From WHSW01 sp035296705 (lineage in GTDB: Bacteria > Actinomycetota > Thermoleophilia > Solirubrobacterales > 70-9): a stretch of DNA of 8,382 bases. Made by a program: the position numbers and the translations under genes. The first letter of the stretch is position 1, and the number at the start of each line of letters is the position of its first letter. Where the stretch lies: the NCBI GenBank assembly GCA_035296705.1, contig DATHAL010000057.1, positions 1-8,382 of the forward strand, written 5' to 3'. Under the pieces are notes generated by a model. The model had not been told where the DNA came from. It saw only the letters and a program-made list of their open reading frames with translations, and searched no databases. Of this stretch, positions 1 through 6,636 are shown one piece after another.

Positions 1-153
1 CCCGCCAACCCGCCGGGGGCCTCCACCCACGAGCTGGGCATCGCCGTCGACCTCGCGGACCCGGGGATGCGCAACATCGTCGACCAGATCGGCGGGGCCT
101 ACGGCTGGTACGGGATCAGCTCGGAGTGGTGGCACATCGAGTACGGGGGCTAA
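1..153 (+). CDS. VanY-type D-alanyl-D-alanine carboxypeptidase, C-terminal fragment
   Basis: The frame is open from base 1 to a TAA at 151-153 and gives the last 50 residues of a protein whose start lies outside the window. It matches the C-terminal half of the peptidase M15B (VanY) fold: STHELGIAVDLAD holds the zinc ligands His10 and Asp17 (fragment numbering), and SSEWWHIEY holds the catalytic base Glu42 and third zinc ligand His45. Enzymes of this family remove the terminal D-Ala from peptidoglycan stem peptides and normally act outside the cytoplasmic membrane. The signal peptide or anchor would be in the missing N-terminal part, so location cannot be judged. The protein ends almost directly after the EWWH motif, as usual for the family, so the C-terminus looks complete. 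The gene lies on the same strand as the downstream tRNA but is separated from it by 141 nt, so it is probably not functionally linked. Confidence 0.9.
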   Translation, partial: PANPPGASTHELGIAVDLADPGMRNIVDQIGGAYGWYGISSEWWHIEYGG

Positions 154-216
154 CGCATCGGCCGCGGCGCGGCGCGAGGGCCGGCGCCGACGGCAGGCCC
201 CGATCGAAACCGGAAT

Positions 217-238
217 TTGGGACGCATAGCGTCCCCAA
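217..238. repeat. Perfect inverted repeat / stem-loop in the vanY-tRNA spacer
   Basis: GGGACGC (219-225) and GCGTCCC (229-235) are exact reverse complements around the triloop ATA. TT at 217-218 can pair with AA at 237-238 if C236 is bulged. There is no T-tract after it, so it is not a classical intrinsic terminator. It could be a U-less terminator for vanY, a protein-binding palindrome, or a dispersed genomic repeat. The sequence alone does not decide. Confidence 0.55.
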
Positions 239-278
239 CGTCATTCTCGATCCGGTGCGCGAGCCCCTTTCGCGCGGC

Positions 279-284
279 TAAGCT
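279..284 (+). promoter_or_regulatory. Candidate -10 box for tRNA-Arg/rnz
   Basis: TAAGCT fits the actinobacterial TANNNT -10 pattern. Initiation about 7 nt downstream (near 291) would give a tRNA precursor with only about 4 nt of 5' leader. No convincing -35 hexamer is visible 16-18 nt upstream, so this is only a candidate. Confidence 0.3.
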
Positions 285-294
285 GGTTCGCTCA

Positions 295-367
295 GCGCCC
301 GTAGCTCAGTGGATAGAGCGCGCGCCTCCGGAGCGCGAGGCCGCAGGTTCGAATCCTGCCGGGCGCG
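295..367 (+). tRNA. tRNA-Arg (anticodon CCG), no encoded CCA
   Basis: A complete cloverleaf folds by eye. The acceptor stem is GCGCCCG (295-301) with CGGGCGC (360-366), 7 perfect pairs. The D-arm is GCUC/GAGC (304-307, 316-319). The anticodon stem is CGCGC/GCGCG (321-325, 333-337) with loop CUCCGGA, giving anticodon CCG at 328-330, which reads the arginine codon CGG. The variable loop has 5 nt (338-342). The T-arm is GCAGG/CCUGC (343-347, 355-359) with loop UUCGAAU. The discriminator is G367 and the next bases are TAG, so the CCA end must be added after transcription, and 3' maturation should depend on RNase Z or exonucleases. The rnz start codon lies 14 nt after the mature 3' end. Confidence 0.97.
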
Positions 368-381
368 TAGGCTCCGGCCCG

Positions 382-1365
382 ATGGACCTGGACGTCATCT
401 TCTTCGGCACCGGGAGCTCGGTGCCCACCGCGAAGCGCGCGACCGCGTGCGTGATGGCGCGGGTCGGCGGTGAGCGCCTCCTGTTCGACTGCGGCGAGGG
501 CACGCAGCGCCAGATGCAGCGCTCGACTGGGCTCGTTCAGATCGACGAGATCTACGTCACGCACCTGCACGCGGACCACTACCTCGGGATCCCGGGCCTG
601 CTCAAGACCTACGACCTGAACGGGCGCGACCGAGGGCTTCGGGTCATCGGGCCGCCGGGGCTCTTCGAGCTCTTCAAGGCACTCCGGCGCATCTTCGGTC
701 GGCTCGCCTACGACGTCGAGCTGGTCGAGCTCGAGGAGGGGGAGGCGTCGCGCCACGACGGCTACGAGGTCCGCCCGTTCCCGGTCGAACACGGGATGCG
801 CGCCTACGGCTACGCGCTGGTCGAGGACATCCGCCCGGGCCGCTTCGATCCCCAGGCGGCGGAGCGGCTCGGCATCCCGGCCGGCCCTGCGTTCAAGCGC
901 CTCCAAGAGGGGGTGCCCGTTGCGGGCAGCGCCGGGACGGTCTCCCCCGAACAGGTGATGGGCGACCCGCGCCCGGGGCGCAAGGTGGTGGTGACCGGCG
1001 ACACGCGGCCGTGCGAGATGACCCGCGTGGCGGCGCACGAGGCGCAGCTCCTCGTCCACGACGCGAGCTTCGCCGACGAGGAGGTCGAGCGCGCGTACGA
1101 GACCGGCCACTCGACCGGCCGCCAGGCGGCCGGGATCGCCGCCGCGGCGGGCGTCGACATGCTGGCGCTCGTCCATGTGTCCTCCCGCTACGACGTGCGC
1201 GAGGTCCTCGCCGAGGCCCACGAGGTGTTCCCCGCCGCGACCGCGCCGCGCGACTTCGACCTCGTCGAGGTTCCGTTCGCGGAGCGCGGCGCGCCGCGCC
1301 TCATCGAGAACGGGGCCCGCGAGCGGCCCGAGCCCCGCGCCGTCGAGGTCGCGCCCGCTCCGTGA
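382..1365 (+). CDS. rnz: Ribonuclease Z (tRNA 3' endonuclease)
   Basis: This 327-residue metallo-beta-lactamase-fold nuclease cuts precursor tRNAs just after the discriminator base, producing the 3'-OH to which CCA is added. Visible motifs in order are: N-terminal FFGTGSSVPT; FDCGEGTQRQM (35-45); zinc motif THLHADH (His61, His63, Asp65, His66); FPVEHGMRAYGY (His137); a GP-containing segment GIPAGPAFKRLQEG resembling the tRNA-binding exosite arm; GDTRP (Asp207); GHSTGRQAA (His243); and LVHVSSRY (His265). The complete ligand set and the HST loop identify RNase Z rather than a generic beta-lactamase-like hydrolase. Length is close to the short bacterial form (about 300-320), with a Pro/Arg-rich tail of about 20 residues beyond the usual end. 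I chose ATG 382 because longer starts run through the tRNA gene. No strong Shine-Dalgarno sequence precedes it. The 3' end overlaps the next gene by 4 nt. Confidence 0.96.
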   Translation: MDLDVIFFGTGSSVPTAKRATACVMARVGGERLLFDCGEGTQRQMQRSTGLVQIDEIYVTHLHADHYLGIPGLLKTYDLNGRDRGLRVIGPPGLFELFKALRRIFGRLAYDVELVELEEGEASRHDGYEVRPFPVEHGMRAYGYALVEDIRPGRFDPQAAERLGIPAGPAFKRLQEGVPVAGSAGTVSPEQVMGDPRPGRKVVVTGDTRPCEMTRVAAHEAQLLVHDASFADEEVERAYETGHSTGRQAAGIAAAAGVDMLALVHVSSRYDVREVLAEAHEVFPAATAPRDFDLVEVPFAERGAPRLIENGARERPEPRAVEVAPAP

Positions 1366-2147
1366 TCCTCGACGAGCACCTCGCTCGATACCTGCACGTC
1401 GAGTCGCTTCGCCGCCGCGACGTCCACGCCGAGCACGATCCGCACGTCCTCTTTCAGGCGTCGACGATCGGGGCGCTGCTCGACGGGGCCTACGACGGTG
1501 ACCTCTCGTTCGCCGAGCTCGCCGAGCACGGCGACCTCGGGCTCGGCACGCTGAACGCCCTCGACGGCGAGATGATCGCGCTCGACGGCCGTTTTTACCG
1601 GGCCGACGCCGACGGGCACCTGGCCGAGATCCGACCCGACGCCCGCACGCCATTCGCCGCGGTGGCCTGGTTCGAGCCCGCGATCGAGCGCCCGCTCGAG
1701 GGACCGATCGAACACCAGCGATTCCTCGCAACGCTGGACGAGCTGATCGGCGACCCGGAGGTGACCTGCGCGATCCGGGTCGACGGCGAGTTCGAGCTCG
1801 TCCGCGCCCGGTCGGTCCCGCGCCAAGAGCCGCCATACCGCCCGCTGGCGGAGGTGGTCTCCGACCAGCACGTCTTCGAGCTCGCAGAGGCACGTGGATC
1901 GCTCATCGGGTTCCGGTTCCCGCCGTATGCGGAGGGACTCGAGGTCAGCGGGTATCACCTGCATTTCGCCACCGCCGACCTGAAGCGCGGCGGCCACGTG
2001 CTGGAGTGCCGTCCCCGCGGCGTCGTCGCCCGGCTCGAGCCGTCCGCCGAGCTTCACGTCGAGCTGCCGCCGGACGTCGACCTCGACGCACCGCAGCTCG
2101 ACGAGGCCACCCGCTCGGCACTCGAGCGGGTCGAGCGCCAGGGCTAG
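1362..2147 (+). CDS. budA: Alpha-acetolactate decarboxylase
   Basis: The 261-residue product matches alpha-acetolactate decarboxylase (BudA/AlsD), a cytoplasmic zinc enzyme that converts 2-acetolactate to (R)-acetoin plus CO2. Family signatures are LFQASTIGALLDGAYDGDL (30-48), HGDLGLGTLNALDGEMIALDG (56-76, with Glu70), TPFA (96-99), the segment from CAIRVDG (136-142) to RSVPRQEPPY (150-159, with Arg150), and GYHLHFATADLKRGGHVLE (197-215). His199, His201 and His212 have the H-x-H-x10-H spacing of the zinc site. Glu258 near the C-terminus may be the late conserved glutamate of the family (inference). There is no signal peptide, so the enzyme is intracellular. GTG 1362 overlaps the rnz stop (GTGA), so translation is probably coupled to rnz; a weak GAGG lies at 1345-1348. 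No acetolactate synthase or butanediol dehydrogenase gene is in the window, so its pathway role (acetoin formation, or removal of excess acetolactate from branched-chain amino acid synthesis) is inferred from the family only. Confidence 0.93.
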   Translation: MILDEHLARYLHVESLRRRDVHAEHDPHVLFQASTIGALLDGAYDGDLSFAELAEHGDLGLGTLNALDGEMIALDGRFYRADADGHLAEIRPDARTPFAAVAWFEPAIERPLEGPIEHQRFLATLDELIGDPEVTCAIRVDGEFELVRARSVPRQEPPYRPLAEVVSDQHVFELAEARGSLIGFRFPPYAEGLEVSGYHLHFATADLKRGGHVLECRPRGVVARLEPSAELHVELPPDVDLDAPQLDEATRSALERVERQG

Positions 2148-2149
2148 CC
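2142..2149. other. Palindrome GGCTAGCC holding two convergent stop codons
   Basis: TAG at 2145-2147 ends budA on the plus strand. The complement of 2144-2146 is the TAG ending the minus-strand hydrolase. The 8-bp palindrome is flanked by GCGCC (2135-2139) and GGCGC (2154-2158), which can pair, but no T-tract follows on either strand. There is no intergenic space for a separate terminator, so the two transcripts probably overlap at their 3' ends. Confidence 0.7.
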
Positions 2150-3016
2150 GAGCGGCGCCACCTGGTCGGCGATCGCGTAGGCGAGCGCCGGCGCCTGGTC
2201 CTCCTGAAGGAAGTGCTTGGCGGGCAGGAGCACCGGGTCGGGGACGCCCAGCACCCGCTTGGCGATCTCGAGCTGGTCAAGGCCGATCGCGGGATCTCGC
2301 TCGCCCCAGACGATCCGGGTCGGGAAAGGGCGCTCCGCGAGGCCCTCGACGAGGAAGCGCGACTTCTCGGAGGTGAGCTCGAAGCCCCGCATGATCCGCA
2401 GGAAGGCACGCCCCCGGTCGAGCCGCTTGAGCAGGGCGAGGTAGGCGTAGATCTCGGCCCGCGAGACGGCCTTCGGGTCGACCAGCCCCTGGAGCCTGAA
2501 GAGCGCGGCGAAGAGCGGCGGCGGCGTGGTGTGCAGCCAGATCGACGCGACGCCGCGGACCGCGAACGGCTGCATCGTCCACGGCCGCCTGAACGTCTGC
2601 GGGTCGAGCATCGTGTTGAGCGCCGTCACCGAGAGCACCCGTTCGGGATTCCGAATCGCCCACTCGCAGCCGATCGGCCCGCCGATGTCGTGGAGGACGA
2701 GGTGGCAGCTCCCGACTTCGAGGGCGTCGACGGCCTCGCCGATCCAGCTCGCGAGCCCTGACCAGGAGTAGTCGAAGCGCTCCGGGCGATCGGCGAGCCC
2801 GAGCCCGGGCAGGTCGAAGGCGATCGCCCGCATCCCCTGGTCGGCGAGCCGCGGGAGCACCTTGCGGTAGAGGAAGGAGCTCGTCGGGACGCCATGGAGG
2901 AGGACGACGTCCGCGCCCCGCCCCTGCTCGCGGACGAAGCTCCGTACGCCGCCGGCCGTAAAGTGCCGCCCGGCGGCGCTGTGCGCGTCGATCACCTCGG
3001 CGACGTCGGCGTTCAC
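2144..3016 (-). CDS. Alpha/beta-hydrolase, haloalkane dehalogenase/epoxide hydrolase-like
   Basis: This 290-residue alpha/beta-hydrolase has an oxyanion motif HGVPTSSFLYRKVLP (41-55), a DLPGLGLADRP strand-turn (68-78), a nucleophile elbow VLHDIGGPIG with Asp110 as nucleophile, a helical cap region around 140-215, an acid at GERDP (Asp241) and catalytic His268 in AKHFLQED. An Asp-Asp-His triad and the HGxPTSS...FLQED pattern resemble haloalkane dehalogenases. However, the Trp that normally follows the nucleophile and binds halide is Ile111, and the Asn of the HGNPTSS type is Val43, so dehalogenase activity is doubtful and the substrate is unknown. GTG 3016 is the first start after an in-frame TGA. 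No Shine-Dalgarno is visible; TAATGA (3031-3026) could be a -10 box giving an almost leaderless mRNA. The gene is divergent from pyrR and convergent with budA, with interlocked stop codons. No signal peptide is seen, so it is probably cytoplasmic. Confidence 0.85.
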   Translation of the reverse strand: MNADVAEVIDAHSAAGRHFTAGGVRSFVREQGRGADVVLLHGVPTSSFLYRKVLPRLADQGMRAIAFDLPGLGLADRPERFDYSWSGLASWIGEAVDALEVGSCHLVLHDIGGPIGCEWAIRNPERVLSVTALNTMLDPQTFRRPWTMQPFAVRGVASIWLHTTPPPLFAALFRLQGLVDPKAVSRAEIYAYLALLKRLDRGRAFLRIMRGFELTSEKSRFLVEGLAERPFPTRIVWGERDPAIGLDQLEIAKRVLGVPDPVLLPAKHFLQEDQAPALAYAIADQVAPLG

Positions 3017-3086
3017 CGCAGCGGATCATTACCGGAACGTCGGCCCCCCGGTACCACCGGTCCCTCGCGGCGCGCGCCGAAGCGGG

Positions 3087-3095
3087 TGCTACTCT
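3087..3095 (+). promoter_or_regulatory. Candidate extended -10 promoter of the pyr operon
   Basis: TGCTACTCT contains an extended -10 TGN followed by TACTCT (TANNNT). Initiation about 7 nt downstream would fall near 3102, a few bases before the PyrR hairpin. The leader would then be about 45 nt long with the hairpin at its 5' end. No clear -35 box is visible, which is tolerable for an extended -10 promoter. This is a candidate based on pattern and position only. Confidence 0.4.
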
Positions 3096-3106
3096 CGCTT
3101 CGTCGG

Positions 3107-3137
3107 TTCCTTTAACCCGGTCCAGCGAGGCCAGGAA
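3107..3137 (+). promoter_or_regulatory. PyrR-binding RNA hairpin overlapping the pyrR ribosome-binding site
   Basis: GGUCCAGCGAGGCC (3119-3132) fits the PyrR-box consensus ARUCCNGNGAGGYU except at the two outermost bases, which change together from A-U to G-C and so keep pairing. The upper stem is G3119-C3132, G3120-C3131, U3121-G3130 and C3122-G3129. It closes the diagnostic hexaloop CAGCGA (CNGNGA) at 3123-3128. A lower stem UUCCU (3107-3111) with AGGAA (3133-3137) sits below a 7-nt bulge on the 5' side. The 3' arm of that lower stem is the Shine-Dalgarno sequence of pyrR. PyrR bound with UMP/UTP would therefore hide the ribosome-binding site, as established for mycobacterial pyr leaders. 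No terminator/antiterminator pair of the Bacillus type is visible. Confidence 0.82.
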
Positions 3138-3139
3138 GG
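3133..3139 (+). promoter_or_regulatory. Shine-Dalgarno sequence of pyrR
   Basis: AGGAAGG lies 8 nt before the GTG start at 3148 and supports that start. Five of its seven bases form the 3' arm of the lower stem of the PyrR hairpin, so its accessibility should depend on PyrR binding. Confidence 0.75.
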
Positions 3140-3147
3140 GGCACGCA

Positions 3148-3771
3148 GTGAAACATCAACCCGAGAGGGTTGTCCTCGACCGGGACGAGTTGCGGCGCAC
3201 GCTGGTGCGCATCGCGCACGAGATCGTGGAGCGCAACCCGCGAGCTTCCGGTGACCCTGTCGGCAGCGGACGCGAAGCGGAGCAGCGGACGGGCCTTGCT
3301 CTCGTCGGCATCCACACCCGCGGTGCGGTGCTCGCGCGGCGCCTCCACGCGCTCGTCGGCGAGCTCACCGGCTCCGAGGTCCCGCTGGGCGACCTCGACA
3401 TCTCCTTCTACCGCGATGACCTTCCCGGCCGCGAGCCCGGCGCACAGCCCGTCGTCCACTCCTCGCATCTCGACTTCGAGCTCGACGGCCGCACGGTCGT
3501 CCTCGTCGACGACGTGCTGTTCACAGGCCGCACCGTGAGAGCCGCGATCGACGCGCTCTTCGACTACGGCCGGCCGCAGCGCGTGCAGCTCGCGGTCCTC
3601 GCCGACCGCGGCCACAGAGAGCTTCCGATCCGCCCGGACTACGTCGGCAAGAACCTGCCGACGGCGCGTGGGGAACGCGTGTTCGTGCGCCTCGAGGAGA
3701 CCGATGAAGTCGACGAGGTGACGATCGACCGGGTCAGGGAGCCGGCGGCCGCCGCGGAGGAGGGGAGATGA
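3148..3771 (+). CDS. pyrR: PyrR, pyr operon regulator / uracil phosphoribosyltransferase
   Basis: This 207-residue type I phosphoribosyltransferase binds pyr leader RNA when UMP/UTP is high; many PyrR proteins also make UMP from uracil and PRPP. Visible features are the LVGIHTRGAVLARRL segment (52-66), LDISFYRDDLPGR (83-95), the PRPP-binding loop VLVDDVLFTGRTVR (118-131) and LADRGHRELPIRPDYVGKNLPT (151-172), all typical of PyrR. Residues about 30-48 (NPRASGDPVGSGREAEQRT) make the helix-1 to strand-1 loop several residues longer than in most PyrR proteins. There is a short Ala/Glu-rich tail. GTG 3148 is chosen because it is preceded by AGGAAGG at 8 nt. It is the first gene of the pyr operon, overlaps pyrB by ATGA, and lies directly downstream of its own RNA target, so autoregulation is expected. 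Confidence 0.96.
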   Translation: MKHQPERVVLDRDELRRTLVRIAHEIVERNPRASGDPVGSGREAEQRTGLALVGIHTRGAVLARRLHALVGELTGSEVPLGDLDISFYRDDLPGREPGAQPVVHSSHLDFELDGRTVVLVDDVLFTGRTVRAAIDALFDYGRPQRVQLAVLADRGHRELPIRPDYVGKNLPTARGERVFVRLEETDEVDEVTIDRVREPAAAAEEGR

Positions 3772-4732
3772 GACACCTGCTCGCGATCGAGGAGCTCGAG
3801 CGCGCCGACGTCGAGCGGATCATGGAGCGGGCGCGGAGCTTCGCCGAAGTCGGCCGGCGCGACATCAAGAAGGTGCCGACGCTACGGGGCCGGACGATCG
3901 TCAGCCTCTTCTACGAGTCGAGCACCCGAACGAGCTCCTCCTTCGAGCTCGCCGCGAAACGGCTCTCGGCCGACGTCGTCTCGGTGAAGTCGACCGGCTC
4001 CTCGGTGGACAAGGGCGAGTCGCTCAAGGACACGATCGCGACGCTCTCCGCCTACTCGCCGGAGGCGATCGTGATCCGCCACCCGCACGCCGGGGCCGCG
4101 AAGCTGGTCACCCAGTGGACGGAGGCGTCGGTCGTCAATGCGGGCGACGGCAAGCACGAGCACCCGAGCCAGGCGCTCCTCGACGCCTACACCCTGCTCG
4201 AGCGCCTGGACTCGCTCGAGGGCAAGCGCATCTGGATCGTCGGCGACGTCCTTCACAGCCGCGTGGCGCGCTCGTGCGCCCAGTGCTTCCGGATGATGGG
4301 CGCCGAGGTGACGGTCTGCGGCCCGCCGACGCTGATCCCGCGCGGGATCGCCGAGGAATTCGGCTGCGCGGTTGCGTACGAGCTCGACCGGCTGGGGGAG
4401 GCGGACGTGGTCTACGCACTGCGGATGCAGCGCGAGCGGATGACCGAGTCGTTCGTGCCCTCGATCCGCGAGTACGCCGCCAACTACCAGATCGACTCGC
4501 GCCGCCTGGGACCGCGCCAGCTCCTCATGCACCCAGGCCCGGTGAACCGCGGCGTGGAGCTCTCGCCCGAGGTGCTCGACGGGCCGGCCTCGCTCGTCAC
4601 CGCTCAGGTCGAGAGCGGCCTGGTCGTGCGCATGGCGATCCTCTACGAGGTCCTCGCCGGCGGCGGTGAGCCGCGCGAGGGCGCGCGCCCCGACCCGAGC
4701 CTGAGCGCTCCGACGCCGATCGGGGAACCGGC

Positions 4733-4736
<4 letters not shown>
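3768..4736 (+). CDS. pyrB: Aspartate carbamoyltransferase, catalytic chain
   Basis: This 322-residue cytoplasmic enzyme condenses carbamoyl phosphate with L-aspartate to N-carbamoyl-aspartate, the committed step of UMP synthesis. Motifs in order are: the carbamoyl-phosphate loop YESSTRTSSSFE (49-60, STRT at 52-55); the mobile loop SSVDKGESLKDT (78-89, with Lys82); the strand IRHPHAG; HPSQALLDAYTL (HPSQ at 132-135); IWIVGDVLHSRVARS at the start of the aspartate domain; and MHPGPVNRGVEL near the C-terminus. Length is normal, with a Gly/Pro-rich tail of about 20 residues. A strong Shine-Dalgarno sequence (GGAGG at 3756-3760) supports ATG 3768. No pyrI regulatory-chain gene is present, consistent with control through PyrR. 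The 4-nt overlaps on both sides suggest coupled translation. In several bacteria PyrB of this type assembles with type I PyrC, encoded next door here. Confidence 0.97.
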
Positions 4737-6093
<1,357 letters not shown>

Positions 6094-6097
<4 letters not shown>

Positions 6098-6636
6098 GCG
6101 TGCCGAAGCTCGACCCGGAGCGGGCGACGCTGGTCGTTATCGACGTCCAGGAGGCCTTTCGCAAGGCACTGCCGACCTTCGACGACGTCGCGTCGGCGAC
6201 CGCGAAGCTCGTCCGGGGCGCAGAGGCGATCGGGATCCCGATCGTCGTCACCGAGCAGTACCCGAAGGGGCTTGGCACCACGGTTTCGGAGGTGGCAGAG
6301 CACCTGCCGGGCGACGTCGAGCCGCTCGAGAAGGTGCGATTCTCGGCGGCCGAGGCCGACGGCTTTGGGCTCGGCGAGCGCAATCAGGTGCTGATCTGCG
6401 GGATCGAGACGCACGTTTGCGTCGCCCAGACGACTCTCGACCTGCTCGACGACGAAGTCGAGGTGCACGTCGCCGCGGACGCCGTCGGCTCGCGCTTTGA
6501 GCGCAACAGGGAGCTCGGTCTCACCCGTATGGAGCGCTCCGGAGCGCTCCTGACCAGTGTCGAGATGGCCCTCTTCGAGCTACTCGGCGGCTCGGACGCC
6601 CCGGCGTTCAAGGAAGTGCAGGCGCTGGTGAAATGA
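6094..6636 (+). CDS. Isochorismatase-like cysteine hydrolase inside the pyr operon
   Basis: The 180-residue product belongs to the isochorismatase-like cysteine hydrolase superfamily. The catalytic triad is visible: Asp17 in LVVIDVQEAF, Lys80 in EKVRFSA, and Cys109 in CGIETHVCVAQTTLDL, the last with the usual cis-peptide context before the cysteine. TEQYPKGLGTTV (53-64) resembles the ISOC1/ISOC2-YcaC type branch rather than true isochorismatase or nicotinamidase, so the substrate is unknown. Family members cleave amides, carbamoyl compounds or ureido groups (for example RutB in uracil breakdown), which makes a carbamoyl or ureido side product of the surrounding pathway an attractive but unproven substrate. 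GTG 6094 overlaps the pyrC stop; GTG 6100 is an in-frame alternative, and GGGGG at 6085-6089 could serve either. The end overlaps carA by 4 nt, so it is embedded in the operon and probably co-translated. Confidence 0.9.
6531..6550. repeat. 20-bp perfect palindrome within the isochorismatase-like gene
   Basis: The self-complementary 10-mer GGAGCGCTCC occurs twice in direct succession (6531-6540 and 6541-6550), so the whole 20 bp is also a perfect palindrome. It encodes part of MERSGALL and could form a stable 8-bp, 4-nt-loop hairpin in the operon mRNA about 85 nt before carA. It may be chance arising from high G+C codon use. Confidence 0.6.

Noticed and set aside
217..381. N-terminal extension of RNase Z starting at 217
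   Set aside because: It translates the spacer and the whole tRNA-Arg. The APVAQWIER...GSNPAG stretch is a typical false translation of a tRNA gene, and RNase Z homology begins exactly at ATG 382.
1011..1361. Longer start for acetolactate decarboxylase
   Set aside because: The upstream part is a shifted-frame Arg-rich translation of rnz. Similarity to the family begins just after GTG 1362, which also gives the usual length.
292..1893. 533-codon open frame on the minus strand
   Set aside because: It is antisense to tRNA-Arg, rnz and budA, extremely Arg/Ala-rich and without a recognisable domain. It reflects third-position G/C bias.
2277..3029. 250-codon minus-strand frame beginning at ATG 3029
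   Set aside because: It overlaps the alpha/beta-hydrolase in another frame and is Arg/Pro-rich without motifs. The catalytic triad is in the frame starting at GTG 3016.
3048..3061. CCGGT-ACC-ACCGG inverted repeat as an operator upstream of pyrR
   Set aside because: Five-bp arms of this composition are expected by chance in such GC-rich DNA, and no known regulator site matches.
3017..3147. Bacillus-type terminator/antiterminator attenuator in the pyr leader
   Set aside because: Only the PyrR hairpin is visible. There is no second GC-rich stem followed by a U-tract before the start codon.
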